Below, one piece after another: positions 8,218 through 17,134 of a DNA stretch of 64,000 nucleotides. The position numbers and the translations under genes are program-made. The notes beneath the pieces are model-generated. The model did not search any database and was not told where the DNA came from. It worked only from the letters and a program-made list of their open reading frames with translations. The DNA comes from Paracoccus liaowanqingii (GTDB lineage: Bacteria; Pseudomonadota; Alphaproteobacteria; Rhodobacterales; Rhodobacteraceae). How positions within the stretch are numbered: the first letter of the stretch is position 1; the number at the start of each line of letters is the position of its first letter. The stretch is from positions 541,501 through 605,500 of the forward strand of contig NZ_CP038439.1 of assembly GCF_004683865.2 (NCBI RefSeq), given 5' to 3'.

Positions 8218-9027
8218 GTGACGATCCACCATGATTGGGACAATACGGATGCGACGCAGCTGCGGGCGCTGACCTCGCCCAAGATGGCGTGGTTCATCGG
8301 CGAGGCCACGGCCCCCGGCGTCAATCCCATGCCCCGGTCCAAGCGCGCCTTCGACATCGTCCTGGCTTTGCTGCTGCTGATGCCCCTGTCGCTGGTGATG
8401 CTGGCCGTGGCGGGCGCGCTGCTGATCCTGCAGGGACGCCCGATCTTCTATGCGGCGCACCGGATGCGCGGGCCGAACCAGCCCTTCACGCAGTGGAAGT
8501 TCCGCACCATGCTGTTCGAGCAGGACGACTTCGGCGCGACCGGCGCGCACAAGCACTGGCGCATCACGCCGATGGGTCGCTTCCTGCGCCGCTCGCGCAT
8601 CGACGAGCTGCCGCAGCTGTTCAACATCCTCTTCGGCGACATGAGCTTTGTGGGCCCCCGCCCGCCGCTGCGCGAATATGTCGAACGCTTTCCCGCCGTC
8701 TACGGGCAGGTGCTGCATTCGCGCCCCGGCGTCACCGGCCTCGCCACGCTGATCTATCACCGCCACGAGGATCGGATCCTCGCGCGCTGCAAGTCCGCCG
8801 CCGCGACCGAGGCCGCCTATTACCGCCGCTGCCTGCCCGCCAAGCTCAAGATCGACCTGATCTATCAGCGCCATCGCAGCATGCGGCTGGACCTGTGGAT
8901 CCTGTGGAGCACGCTCAAGATCGTGATCTCGCGCCGCGACGAACGTCCGCGCCGCCGCCGGGGCGCGCAGACCTACCTGCCCGTCGGCCCCTCGCCGCGC
9001 GCCCGCAAGACGCCCACTACACGCTAG
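8218..9027 (+). CDS. Bacterial sugar transferase (undecaprenyl-phosphate sugar phosphotransferase type)
   Basis: The protein contains one membrane span near residues 45-71, then the catalytic block of the PF02397 family: KFRTM (94-98), [19 protein letters not shown] and GPRPPLREY. These enzymes load the first sugar-phosphate onto undecaprenyl phosphate for exopolysaccharide or O-antigen synthesis. The protein is the short, single-span type. GTG 8218 is the likely start, but its AGGAG lies only two bases away, so ATG 8284 is possible. No other polysaccharide genes are adjacent, so its product is unknown. It converges with truA and the two stops share a CTAG. Confidence 0.87.
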   Translation: MTIHHDWDNTDATQLRALTSPKMAWFIGEATAPGVNPMPRSKRAFDIVLALLLLMPLSLVMLAVAGALLILQGRPIFYAAHRMRGPNQPFTQWKFRTMLFEQDDFGATGAHKHWRITPMGRFLRRSRIDELPQLFNILFGDMSFVGPRPPLREYVERFPAVYGQVLHSRPGVTGLATLIYHRHEDRILARCKSAAATEAAYYRRCLPAKLKIDLIYQRHRSMRLDLWILWSTLKIVISRRDERPRRRRGAQTYLPVGPSPRARKTPTTR

Positions 9028-9797
9028 GCAAACGGGTCGCGCGGATAGCCGACCCCGGTCAGGTACAGCCCCTGCGGGGGGCAGACCGGGCCGCAGGCCG
9101 CGCGGTTCCGTGCCGCCAGCGCCTCGGCCACCCGCGCGGGCGGCCATGATCCCGCGCCCACCCGTTCCAGCGTGCCCACGATCGATCGGACCTGATTGTG
9201 CAGAAAGGACCGCGCGCGCAGCGAGAACCGGTATTCCGTCCCCTGCGGGACCTCGGCCGTCTCGATCCCGATCTCGTCCAGCGACTTGACCGGGCTGCTG
9301 GCTTGGCACAGCGAGGACCGGAAGGTGGTGAAATCGTGCCGCCCGATCAGATGGGCCGCGCCGGCGCGCATCGCGTCCACGTCCAGCGGGTTCAGCACCT
9401 GCCAGACCCGGCCCTTCAGATGCGTCACCGGCGCCCGCCGCGCCACCAGCCGGAACAGATAGCGCCGCTCCTGCGCCGAGAAGCGGGCGTGGAAGTCGTC
9501 TTCGACCCGCGCCGCCTGCAGGATCGCCACGGGGGCGGGCTTCAGGTGCCAGTTCAGCGCCTCGGACAGGCGGAACGGATCCCAGTCCCGGTCCAGATCG
9601 GCATGGGCCACCTGTCCCGTCGCATGCACGCCCGCATCGGTGCGCCCGGCGGCGGCGATGCGGCGCCCGGCAAAGCCCGGATCCAGCCGCGCCAGGGCCG
9701 TTTCCAGCGCGCCCTGCACCGAGGGCTGATCGGCCTGCGCCTGCCATCCGGCGAAGGGGGCGCCGTCATATTCGACCTGCAGGGCAAAGCGCGGCAT
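9024..9797 (-). CDS. truA: tRNA pseudouridine(38-40) synthase TruA
   Basis: The 257-residue protein has the TruA catalytic motif GRTDAGVHA with the nucleophilic Asp at 54, the N-terminal strand [19 protein letters not shown], and the conserved [18 protein letters not shown] near the C-terminus. It isomerises uridines 38-40 of the anticodon arm. ATG 9797 shares a base with the stop of the preceding XpaC-like gene (TGATG). It ends in the CTAG overlapping the convergent sugar transferase gene. Confidence 0.95.
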   Translation of the reverse strand: MPRFALQVEYDGAPFAGWQAQADQPSVQGALETALARLDPGFAGRRIAAAGRTDAGVHATGQVAHADLDRDWDPFRLSEALNWHLKPAPVAILQAARVEDDFHARFSAQERRYLFRLVARRAPVTHLKGRVWQVLNPLDVDAMRAGAAHLIGRHDFTTFRSSLCQASSPVKSLDEIGIETAEVPQGTEYRFSLRARSFLHNQVRSIVGTLERVGAGSWPPARVAEALAARNRAACGPVCPPQGLYLTGVGYPRDPFA

Positions 9798-10795
9798 CAG
9801 TCGCGCGGCACCTTGGGCGCGGGGACGGGCATGCGCAGCAGCTCGTCCAGCGTCTGCGCCTCCTGGCTCTGCAGGGCGGGGCGATCCTCGGGCGAGACGC
9901 GGGTCGCGGCGCCGGTCAGCCCCTCGCGGGCCAGCCGGTCGCGCAGCACCGACATCTCGATGTCCAGCGCATCGCGGTCGCCGTCCAGCAGCCGGTCGGC
10001 CCGGGCGATGAAGTCGCGCTCCAGATCGTCCAGGAAGGTCTCGTAATCGGCGCGGGCGCGCTGGTCGCGGGTCTGGGCGTAAAGATCGGCAAAGCGGATC
10101 GTCGCGTCCCGGGCGCCCATCAGATAGACCCCCAGATAGCGGCGCGCCGAACTCAGCCCGCCGGGATTGTCGCGCACCCGGTCGAAGAGGTGCCGGACGC
10201 TGGCGTCGAACACGGCCACCCGCGCCTCCAGCCGCCGGTCGCCGCTGCGCGCGATGGCCTCGCGCATCTGCGCCAGATGCCCCTCGGCCTCGTCGATCAT
10301 CGTCTCGGCGCGGCCCTGCTGGAAGCTGTCCACATCCCCGCGGCCCTTGTCGCGCCAGGGATCCAGCCCGAACGACAGTTGGTGCAGCGCCAGCCCCGCC
10401 GCGCCGATCATGCCGGCCTCGGCCCAGACCCCCGGCTCGGCGGCGCCCAGCCCGATGCCCAGGGCCGCCATGACCCCGCCGAACAGCTTCCTTGGGATGG
10501 CCGGGCGCTTGGCCACGCGGCGGGCCTGATAGGCGGCCTGCGCCACCAGGCCCTCGCGGGTCATGTACATGCCGCTGGCCACCAGCCCGAAGGCCGCCAG
10601 ATCGGTGACCATGCCGGTCGCGCCCTGGAAGAACGCCCCCAGCAGGAAGGGCGAGGCCGCCAGCGTGATCCATTTCGGCCGCCCCTCATGCGGGTGGCGC
10701 GGCGTCGGCGGCAGGGCCGCGCGCGGCGGACCATCGGGCAGGTTGTTCTTCAGCAGGCTGTCGGGCGAGAACCGCCCCGTGATGCGCTTTCCCAT
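9797..10795 (-). CDS. XpaC-like protein (5-bromo-4-chloroindolyl phosphate hydrolysis family)
   Basis: The 332-residue protein has two or three hydrophobic segments in the first 140 residues (around [32 protein letters not shown] and [16 protein letters not shown]), then a long charged helical region with several Asp/Arg-rich heptads. This layout fits the XpaC family (PF10112), membrane proteins often encoded beside TelA-type genes. No telA is present in this window. The biochemical role of the family is not established. It is translationally coupled to truA. Confidence 0.7.
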   Translation of the reverse strand: MGKRITGRFSPDSLLKNNLPDGPPRAALPPTPRHPHEGRPKWITLAASPFLLGAFFQGATGMVTDLAAFGLVASGMYMTREGLVAQAAYQARRVAKRPAIPRKLFGGVMAALGIGLGAAEPGVWAEAGMIGAAGLALHQLSFGLDPWRDKGRGDVDSFQQGRAETMIDEAEGHLAQMREAIARSGDRRLEARVAVFDASVRHLFDRVRDNPGGLSSARRYLGVYLMGARDATIRFADLYAQTRDQRARADYETFLDDLERDFIARADRLLDGDRDALDIEMSVLRDRLAREGLTGAATRVSPEDRPALQSQEAQTLDELLRMPVPAPKVPRD

Positions 10796-10802
10796 GATGC
10801 CC

Positions 10803-10886
10803 TCAGCCCGCGCCCGCCAGCGAGGCGTACAGCGTCAGCATCAGCAGCAGGTAGAAGCTCAGCCGACTTCCGGCATTGCGTGACAT
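10803..10886 (-). CDS. Small hydrophobic ORF upstream of the XpaC-like gene
   Basis: A 27-codon frame reads MSRNAGSRLSFYLLLMLTLY then a short tail ending LAGAG. A ribosome site AAGGA lies five bases before ATG 10886; an ATG two codons earlier is possible. The product would be a single membrane-spanning peptide with a positively charged N-terminus (inside). Its stop lies a few bases before the XpaC-like start, suggesting co-expression. I do not recognise it, and short hydrophobic frames can arise by chance. Confidence 0.4.
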   Translation of the reverse strand: MSRNAGSRLSFYLLLMLTLYASLAGAG

Positions 10887-10940
10887 GGGCATCCTTTCGC
10901 GGCATTCGAAGGCCCTTATATCGGCATCCCCGCGGCGATT

Positions 10941-11930
10941 TCAAACAGGCCGCGGAAACAGCCGGTCCAGCGCCGCCGCCAGCGCCGTGTCGTCCTGCAG
11001 GGCCAGCCGCACGGGCAGGGCCATGACCTTGGACCGGAAGGCGCGGGGCAGGCGGGCGGCGTCCTTTTCGGTGGTGACCAGCTGGGCGCGCGCGCGGCGG
11101 GCCTCGGTCTCCAGCCGGGTCAGCAGGGCGGGGGTGAAGGGCTGGTGATCCTCCAGCCCCTCGGCGCGCACGATCTCGGCGCCCAGGGACTGGAGCGTGG
11201 CGAAGAATTTCTCGGGATGGCCGATGCCGGCGAAGGCCAGCACCCGGTGGCCGCGCCAGTCGAAGCCCATCTGCAACGGCGCCAGATGGCCGCGCAGATG
11301 CGGCGGGGCCCCGGGCGGCGGGGCAAAGCCCGCCTGCGCGGCGGGCGGGCCCACCGACAGCAGCAGATCGGCGCGCGCCAATCCCTTGGCCACCGGTTCG
11401 CGCAGGGGGCCCGCAGGCAGGCACAGCCCGTTGCCGAAGCCCTTGGCGGCATCCACGACCACGATGGACAGGTCATGCTTCAGCGCCGGATCCTGGAAGC
11501 CGTCATCCAGGATGATCGCCTGCGCGCCGCCATTCGTCGCCGCCCGGGCGCCCGCCAGCCGGTCGTCGGCGACCCAGACCGGGCCGAAGGCCGCCATCAG
11601 CAGCGGCTCGTCCCCGGTCAGGGCGGCGTCATGGGTCCGCTCGTCGACCCGCAGCGGGCCGGTGGCCGATCCGCCATAGCCGCGCGAGACGACATGCGCC
11701 GCGATCCCGCGCGCCGCCAAGGCCATCTGCAGATGGATGACGGTGGGGGTCTTGCCGGTGCCGCCCGCATTGATGTTGCCCACGCAGATCACCGGCACGC
11801 CCATTGGCGCGCGCGCGCCCTGCGCCAGCCGCCGCGCGGTGGCGCGGGCATAGGCGGCGCCCAAGGGGGCCAGCAGGCGGGCGCGCAGGCTGGGCGGGCG
11901 CAGGAACCAGAAGCCCGGGGCGCGGCTCAT
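10941..11930 (-). CDS. lpxK: Tetraacyldisaccharide 4'-kinase
   Basis: The 329-residue product starts [20 protein letters not shown], a membrane-associating N-terminus, followed by the P-loop GGTGKTP (56-62) and SRGYGG. The hallmark [15 protein letters not shown] matches the LpxK DDGxQH region. LpxK phosphorylates the 4' position of the lipid A disaccharide at the inner membrane. ATG 11930 overlaps the stop of the KdtA-like gene (ATGA). Longer in-frame extension to 12158 lies inside the upstream gene and is not conserved. Confidence 0.93.
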   Translation of the reverse strand: MSRAPGFWFLRPPSLRARLLAPLGAAYARATARRLAQGARAPMGVPVICVGNINAGGTGKTPTVIHLQMALAARGIAAHVVSRGYGGSATGPLRVDERTHDAALTGDEPLLMAAFGPVWVADDRLAGARAATNGGAQAIILDDGFQDPALKHDLSIVVVDAAKGFGNGLCLPAGPLREPVAKGLARADLLLSVGPPAAQAGFAPPPGAPPHLRGHLAPLQMGFDWRGHRVLAFAGIGHPEKFFATLQSLGAEIVRAEGLEDHQPFTPALLTRLETEARRARAQLVTTEKDAARLPRAFRSKVMALPVRLALQDDTALAAALDRLFPRPV

Positions 11931-13141
11931 GCGGGCAGGCTTTCGCGGGGCGCGGCGGCGGGGCGCGGGGCGTCCAGCGCCGCCAGCACCCGGTCGGCGA
12001 TGCGGATCGCGACATCGGCGCCGCCGGTGCTGACCGTCCAGGCGTTGCTGGCCAGCGTGGCGATGGGTTCGGGCTGGGTCAGGTCGGCGATCGCTTGGCA
12101 CAGATCCTCGGGGCCGCGCACCTGGCGGGCGGCCTGCGCGCCGTCCAGCTGCTGCCATTCGGTGCGGAAGGGCCCGGCCTCGGTCCCGTGGACGATGGCC
12201 GATCCCAGGGCCGCCGGTTCAAACGGATGGCGCATCGCGGCCTCGTCGCCGCAGAGCGTGCCGCCCATGAAGCTGACCGGGGCCAGCCGGTACCACAGCC
12301 CCATCTCGGTCGGGCCGTCGGTCAGCAGGACCTGGATCTCGTCGCCGAAATCCTCGTCCTCGCTGCGCCGCGCGACGGTCAGCCCGCCCGCCTCGATGTC
12401 GCGGGCCAGCGCGTCGATGCGGGCCGGATCGCGGGGCGCCAGGATCAGCAGCGCGCGATGCGACCGGCGCAGCGCGGCCTGATGCGCCTCCAGCACCACG
12501 GCCTCCTCGGGGGCGGGCAGGCTGGCGGCGAACCAGGCATGGCGGCCGTTCATCTGCTGGGCCATCGAGACGCGCTCGGTTTCCGAGCAGTGCAGCGGCT
12601 CGCGGATCTCGGAGACGGGGCCGGTCATGGCAAGCTTCGCGGCGGGCAGGGAGAGGCGGCGCGACAGCCCCAGGCTGGCCGCGTCGGTCAGCATGACGGC
12701 CGCGACCTGCGCTAGCAGCTGCCGGCGCATGCCGCCCTGCAGGCCCCAGGCCAGATCGCGGGGACCGACGCGGAACTCGGCCAGAAGGACCGGGATCTGC
12801 CGGGTCGCGGCGGCGGCGATCAGGGCGGCGGGCAGGGCCGTGCCCAGAAGCAGCACCGCCCCGGGCCGGGCCCGGTCCAGAAGTTGCGCCACCAGGACCG
12901 GATCGTCGGCGGGATCGTCGGCCTCGGCCTCCTCGGCGCAAAGGCGCACCAGGCGCAACTGCGGGCGGGCGCGGGTCAGGCGGCGCAGGATCTGCGGCTC
13001 GGCCCCCGAGGCGTCGGGGGACACATGCAGGACCAGCACCGGGCCGGAGCCCTGCGGGATCGGCGGAAGGCCCGGGGCCTGGCCGCGGCGGCCGCGCAGA
13101 TGCAGCCACAGCCCCAGCTGCCCCAGACCCGACCCGCTCAT
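11927..13141 (-). CDS. KdtA/WaaA-like glycosyltransferase (GT30 family), atypical N-terminus
   Basis: The 404-residue protein has the C-terminal half of Kdo transferase: [42 protein letters not shown] and the block [16 protein letters not shown] followed by [15 protein letters not shown]. The N-terminal half is diverged: where KdtA normally has a HAVSVGE motif holding the catalytic Glu, this protein reads [12 protein letters not shown], so the usual catalytic residue is not evident. It also lacks the hydrophobic N-terminal anchor. Its place between DUF4170 and lpxK suggests a role in lipid A/Kdo assembly, but activity is uncertain. Confidence 0.75.
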   Translation of the reverse strand: MSGSGLGQLGLWLHLRGRRGQAPGLPPIPQGSGPVLVLHVSPDASGAEPQILRRLTRARPQLRLVRLCAEEAEADDPADDPVLVAQLLDRARPGAVLLLGTALPAALIAAAATRQIPVLLAEFRVGPRDLAWGLQGGMRRQLLAQVAAVMLTDAASLGLSRRLSLPAAKLAMTGPVSEIREPLHCSETERVSMAQQMNGRHAWFAASLPAPEEAVVLEAHQAALRRSHRALLILAPRDPARIDALARDIEAGGLTVARRSEDEDFGDEIQVLLTDGPTEMGLWYRLAPVSFMGGTLCGDEAAMRHPFEPAALGSAIVHGTEAGPFRTEWQQLDGAQAARQVRGPEDLCQAIADLTQPEPIATLASNAWTVSTGGADVAIRIADRVLAALDAPRPAAAPRESLPA

Positions 13142-13386
13142 CAGCCGCCCAGTTCCTCGGTCGTGCTGACCTCGCGCTCCTCGTCGCGCAGGCGGTGCAG
13201 ATGCGCGATGAAATAGCGGGTCTGGGCGCTGTCGACGGTGCGCTGCGCCTCGGTCTTCCAGGCGGCGAAGGCGCTGTCGTAATCGGGGAAGATGCCGACC
13301 ATGTGGATGTTGTTGGTGTCGCGGAACTTGGTGCCTTGCGGATCGACGAGTTCGCCGCCGAAGACGAGATGCAGGCGCTGGCTCAT
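13141..13386 (-). CDS. DUF4170 domain protein
   Basis: The 81-residue protein reads MSQRLHLVFGGELVDPQGT, then FRDTNNIHMVGIFPDYDSAF and AAWKTEAQRTVDSAQTRYFI, matching the alphaproteobacterial DUF4170 family. Its function is unknown. A strong AAGGAGG precedes ATG 13386, and the stop shares a base with the next start (TGATG). Family members are repeatedly found with Kdo/lipid A genes, which suggests a link to the envelope (inference from context). A longer frame to 13548 has no ribosome site. Confidence 0.85.
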   Translation of the reverse strand: MSQRLHLVFGGELVDPQGTKFRDTNNIHMVGIFPDYDSAFAAWKTEAQRTVDSAQTRYFIAHLHRLRDEEREVSTTEELGG

Positions 13387-13502
13387 GGGACCTCCTTGGG
13401 GGGTGCGGGACGGGCGGAAACCTAGCGCGCCGGGGGGCGGGGGTGAAGCGGATTCGGGGCATGGCGCGCGCCCCTGCCGCGGATATGGGCGGCGGGTGGT
13501 CG

Positions 13503-13556
13503 GGCCGGGGGCCGACTGCCCCCGGACCCCCGTGGATATTTCCGCCAAGATGAAGG
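13503..13556. repeat. Intergenic GC-rich repeat with GGATATTT tail (copy 1)
   Basis: The element contains a hairpin core CCGGGGGCC...GCCCCCGG, then ACCCCCGTGGATATTT and AAGATGAAG. The copy near 28.87 kb shares the core, ACCCCCG-GGATATTT and the purine-rich tail almost base for base. It lies between the EVE and DUF4170 genes, both on the minus strand. Elements of this style recur in Rhodobacteraceae intergenic regions as I remember them. Its role (terminator, mRNA stabiliser, or selfish repeat) is not known. Confidence 0.55.
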
Positions 13557-13570
13557 GGCGGCGCCGCGCC

Positions 13571-13990
13571 TCAGCCCCGGTCGCCCGACAATTCCAGGAT
13601 GGTGGCCCATTCGGCGTCGCTGACCGGCTGCACCGAGAGGCGGCTGTTGGTGACCAGCACCATCTCGCGCAGGCGCGGCTCGGCCTTGGCCTCGTCCAGG
13701 CTGATCGGACGGGGCAGCTTGCGCAGCGCGCGGATGTCGACGCAGTCCCACTTGGTGTCGGGGGCGGTGCTGTCGGGATGGGCCAGCGCGATCACCTCGA
13801 CGATGCCCACGGCCTCCTTCCCGATGTTGGAATGGTAGAAGAGGCCCAGATCGCCGATCTGCATGGCGCGCATGTTGTTGCGGGCCTGATAGTTGCGCAC
13901 CCCGTCCCATTCCTCTCCGGCCGCGCCCTTGGCGATCAGGTCGTCCCATCCGAAGACGTCGGGTTCGGACTTAAAGAGCCAGTAGGCCAT
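13571..13990 (-). CDS. EVE domain protein (PUA-like fold)
   Basis: The 139-residue protein starts [18 protein letters not shown], and contains WDGVRNYQARNNMRAMQIGD and LGLFYHSN. These are the signature blocks of EVE-domain proteins, homologues of human THYN1. EVE domains are thought to bind modified cytosine-containing DNA or modified RNA in an aromatic pocket. ATG 13990 shares one base with the YciI gene stop, so it is the downstream member of a pair. Confidence 0.9.
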   Translation of the reverse strand: MAYWLFKSEPDVFGWDDLIAKGAAGEEWDGVRNYQARNNMRAMQIGDLGLFYHSNIGKEAVGIVEVIALAHPDSTAPDTKWDCVDIRALRKLPRPISLDEAKAEPRLREMVLVTNSRLSVQPVSDAEWATILELSGDRG

Positions 13991-14265
13991 CAGCCGATCA
14001 CCTTCTTCCATTCGGTGATCTGGGTGGTCGCGAAGAGGCCCGCCGCCTTGTAGGGGTCGGCCGCGGCCCAGGCCTGGGCTGCGGCCAGATCGGCGGCGTC
14101 CAGGATCACCAGCGAGCCGGCCATCTCGCCATCCTCGATCAGCGGGCCGGCCATGGCCACGATGCCGCTGTCGCGGATATGGGCCAGATGGGCGTCGCGG
14201 GTGTCCAGGCGGGTTTGCAGCGCGCCGGGCTTGTCCCGGCAGATCACGGCGAAAAGCGGCATCAT
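13990..14265 (-). CDS. YciI-like protein
   Basis: The 91-residue product has the YCII/ferredoxin-like alpha-beta fold: [46 protein letters not shown] and [12 protein letters not shown]. Small YciI proteins keep a conserved His-Asp pair; H28 and the Asp in the DPY segment fit. Their reaction is not established. ATG 14265 overlaps the gpsA stop (ATGA), and an ATG one codon on is also possible. It is the middle gene of gpsA-yciI-EVE. Confidence 0.88.
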   Translation of the reverse strand: MMPLFAVICRDKPGALQTRLDTRDAHLAHIRDSGIVAMAGPLIEDGEMAGSLVILDAADLAAAQAWAAADPYKAAGLFATTQITEWKKVIG

Positions 14266-15200
14266 TCCTCCTTCAGGGGTCGGCTGAGCAATCGGTCCAT
14301 GGCCTTTTCCACCGAAATCCCGCCCTCGGCAAGGCGCGCGACCATGGCGGCGATGGGCAGGTCCAGCCCGTCGCGCGAAGCCATGCGGTCCAGCGCCCGG
14401 GCGGTGGCCGCGCCCTCGACCGTGGTGGTGCTGTCGAAATCCTTGCCTGATCCGAGCGCGCAGCCATAGCGGAAGTTGCGCGACTGGCCCGAGGTGCAGG
14501 TCAGCGTCAGATCGCCCAGGCCCGACAGGCCGGTCAGCGTCTCGGGGCGGGCGCCCAGATGGCCGGCCAGCCGCGTCATCTCGGCAAAGCCGCGGGTGAT
14601 GATGGCGGCGCGGGCGCTGTCGCCCAGGCCCGCGCCGATCACCGTGCCCGCCGCGATGGCGATGACGTTCTTCAGCGCGCCGCCCAGTTCGGCGCCGATG
14701 ACATCCGTGGTGCGGTAGAGGCGCAGCACCGGCGTCGACAGGCGCTGCTGCAGCGCCTGCGCGGCCTCCGGATCGGCGCAGGCCAGCGTCAGCGCGGTGG
14801 GCAGGCCCCGCGCGATGTCGGCGGCGAAGGAGGGGCCGGTCAGCACCGCGACGGTGGCGTTGGGGCAGCCTTGGGCGATCAGGGCCGAGGGGCCGGTCAG
14901 GCGGCGCAGGTCGATCCCCTTGGCGGTGCTGACCAGGCGCTTGCCGTCCAGCCGGGCGGCATGATCGTCCAGGAAGGCGCCCAGCACCTGCGCTGGCAGG
15001 GCCAGCAGGATCGTGTCGGCCTGCAGCGCGCGGTCCAGGTCCTGCGTGACGGACAGCCCCGGCGGCAGGGGCACGCCGGGCAGGCGGGGGTTCTCGCCCG
15101 TCCAGTCGATGCGGCGGCCCCACAGCGTCACCGGCACGTTGGCGGTCAGCGCCACCGCCAGGGCCGTGCCGAAGGCGCCCGCGCCCAGAATCCCGATCAT
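14262..15200 (-). CDS. gpsA: Glycerol-3-phosphate dehydrogenase [NAD(P)+]
   Basis: The 312-residue enzyme has the Rossmann motif [10 protein letters not shown] at residues 6-15. It also has [25 protein letters not shown] and the catalytic lysine region [15 protein letters not shown]. It reduces dihydroxyacetone phosphate to sn-glycerol-3-phosphate, the backbone of phospholipids. ATG 15200 overlaps the tsaD stop (ATGA). The much longer open frame to 17594 is an artefact of GC bias and runs antisense through hemD. Confidence 0.95.
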   Translation of the reverse strand: MIGILGAGAFGTALAVALTANVPVTLWGRRIDWTGENPRLPGVPLPPGLSVTQDLDRALQADTILLALPAQVLGAFLDDHAARLDGKRLVSTAKGIDLRRLTGPSALIAQGCPNATVAVLTGPSFAADIARGLPTALTLACADPEAAQALQQRLSTPVLRLYRTTDVIGAELGGALKNVIAIAAGTVIGAGLGDSARAAIITRGFAEMTRLAGHLGARPETLTGLSGLGDLTLTCTSGQSRNFRYGCALGSGKDFDSTTTVEGAATARALDRMASRDGLDLPIAAMVARLAEGGISVEKAMDRLLSRPLKEE

Positions 15201-16264
15201 GCCTTGGCCCCCCGCTTGCCATGTCCCAGCATCGGCGCCGCTTGGCCGTCCAGCGGCCAGCGGGGCCGGGCGGCCAGGTCCATCCCGTTGCGATGGCCCA
15301 GGCGGAACCGCTCGATCCCGGCCCAGGCGATCATCGCGCCATTGTCTGTGCACAGCCGCAACGGCGGCGCCAGGAAGCGGGCGCCGGCCTCGGCCGCCAC
15401 CTGCTCCAGCGCGGCGCGAATCTGCGCATTGGCGGCCACGCCGCCCGCCACGGCCAGCAGCGGGACCGGCGACAGGGCCAGCGCCCGGCGCGATTTCTCG
15501 GCCAGGACCTCGGCCACGGCAGTCTGGAAGGCGGCGCACAGGTCGCGGCGGTCGGTCGCGCGCAGCCCGCCTTGGGCGGCGATCAGCGCGTCGCGTTGCC
15601 GCAGGGCGGCGGTCTTGAGGCCGGAAAAGGACAGATCGCAGCCGGGGCGGTCCAGCAGCGGGCGGGGCAGCGGAAAGCGGCGGGGATCGCCTTGCGCCGC
15701 CTCGGCCTCGACCTGGGGGCCGCCGGGCTGGGGCAGGGCCAGCAGCTTGGCCAGCTTGTCGAAGGCCTCGCCCGGCGCATCGTCGATGGTGCCGCCAAGC
15801 CGGGTGAAGGCGTCGGGCCCGTCCACCCGCAGGAACTGGCAATGCCCGCCCGAGACCAGCAGCATCAGATAGGGAAAGTCGACCCCGTCGGTCAGGCGCG
15901 GGGTCAGCGCGTGGCCCGCCAGGTGGTTCACGCCGACCAGCGGCAGGCCGGTGCCCGCCGCGATCCCCTTGGCGCACATCACGCCCGCCATGACCCCGCC
16001 GATCAGCCCCGGCCCCGCCGTCACCGCGATGCCGGTCACCGCGTCCAGGCCCAGCCCGGCCTCGGCCAGCGCCTGCTCGACCGCAAGATCCAGCCGCTCT
16101 GCATGGGCGCGGGCGGCGATCTCGGGGACGATGCCGCCGAAATCGGCATGCAGCGCGGTCTGGCTGCTGACCACGCTGGACAGGATGCGCCGGTCGCCCG
16201 TGACGAGGGCCGCGGCCGTGTCGTCGCAGCTGCTCTCGATCCCCAGGAAAATCATGTCGGTCAT
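15197..16264 (-). CDS. tsaD: tRNA N6-adenosine threonylcarbamoyltransferase TsaD
   Basis: The 355-residue protein shows the Kae1/TsaD metal site HLAGH (His114 and His118), the N-terminal [27 protein letters not shown], and [15 protein letters not shown]. TsaD transfers the threonylcarbamoyl group onto A37 of tRNAs reading ANN codons, working with TsaB (6.4 kb here), TsaC and TsaE. ATG 16264 is the first start; a second ATG three codons on is possible. It is divergent from hemD with 61-67 bases between starts. Confidence 0.95.
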   Translation of the reverse strand: MTDMIFLGIESSCDDTAAALVTGDRRILSSVVSSQTALHADFGGIVPEIAARAHAERLDLAVEQALAEAGLGLDAVTGIAVTAGPGLIGGVMAGVMCAKGIAAGTGLPLVGVNHLAGHALTPRLTDGVDFPYLMLLVSGGHCQFLRVDGPDAFTRLGGTIDDAPGEAFDKLAKLLALPQPGGPQVEAEAAQGDPRRFPLPRPLLDRPGCDLSFSGLKTAALRQRDALIAAQGGLRATDRRDLCAAFQTAVAEVLAEKSRRALALSPVPLLAVAGGVAANAQIRAALEQVAAEAGARFLAPPLRLCTDNGAMIAWAGIERFRLGHRNGMDLAARPRWPLDGQAAPMLGHGKRGAKA

Positions 16265-16331
16265 CGCTCTTGCCCGGATGCAGGGGGACGCTTACCCCTT
16301 GAGGGCGTAGCACCCGCCGGACAGGATGCCA

Positions 16332-17000
16332 ATGCCGCCCGATTGCCGCCCGCCCTTGCTGCTGACCCGGCCCCTGAGCGATTCGCAGCGGTTCGCGGCG
16401 CGGATGGACGGATGGCCGGCGGTCACCTCTCCGATCCTGCGCATCGTGGCGGTGGATCACGACGCGGCGGCGCTGCACGCGGCCGCGGGGCTGGTCTTCA
16501 CCTCGGCCCATGCGGTGGGGGCGGCGGGGCCGGGGCGGGGGCGCCCGGCGCTCTGCGTGGGCGGGCGGACGGCGCGGCTGGCCCGGGCGGCGGGCTTTGC
16601 CGTGACCGAGGGTCCGGGCACGGCCGCGGGCCTCGTCCCCCTGATCGCCGCCAGCCCGGTGCCGCTGATCCACCCCCATGGCCGCCACCTGGCCCATCCG
16701 CTGCCCGTGCCCGGCGTCGTCGTCTACGACCAGCAGCCGCTGCCCCTGACCCCGCAGGCGCACCTGCTGCTGGCGGGTCCGGCGCCGGTCATCGTGCCGG
16801 TCTTCTCGCCCCGCTCGGCCCGGCTGCTGGGCGACATGCTGCCGCAGCCCTGCGCGCCCCTGTGGCGGGTGGCGATCAGCGCGGCCGCCGCTGCCGCCTG
16901 GACGGGCCCCGCGCCCGCCCGCTGTACAGAGGCCGCGCAACCCTCGGCCGCGGCGATGCAGGCGGCGATCACGCAGATCATCCTTGCGGAACAAAGCTGA
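16332..17000 (+). CDS. hemD: Uroporphyrinogen-III synthase
   Basis: The roughly 223-residue product fits the poorly conserved HemD family: [47 protein letters not shown], and a C-terminal [18 protein letters not shown]. HemD closes and flips ring D of hydroxymethylbilane. ATG 16332 has AGGA at a spacing of six, while ATG 16326 is two codons earlier. The position directly before the mitofilin and hemY genes supports the call. hemC, which often precedes hemD, is absent here. Confidence 0.82.
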   Translation: MPPDCRPPLLLTRPLSDSQRFAARMDGWPAVTSPILRIVAVDHDAAALHAAAGLVFTSAHAVGAAGPGRGRPALCVGGRTARLARAAGFAVTEGPGTAAGLVPLIAASPVPLIHPHGRHLAHPLPVPGVVVYDQQPLPLTPQAHLLLAGPAPVIVPVFSPRSARLLGDMLPQPCAPLWRVAISAAAAAAWTGPAPARCTEAAQPSAAAMQAAITQIILAEQS

Positions 17001-17134
17001 CGACGACGGGTTGAGCGTCGAGCCCGGCCTGATTAGGCTGGGGAAGATGCGCCTGCGGGCGGCCACCGGGACGACGCGCGCGCGACCGTCCGGGGCAGGG
17101 ACACCGGAGCAGGCACCGAGACGGGGACAGGGAC

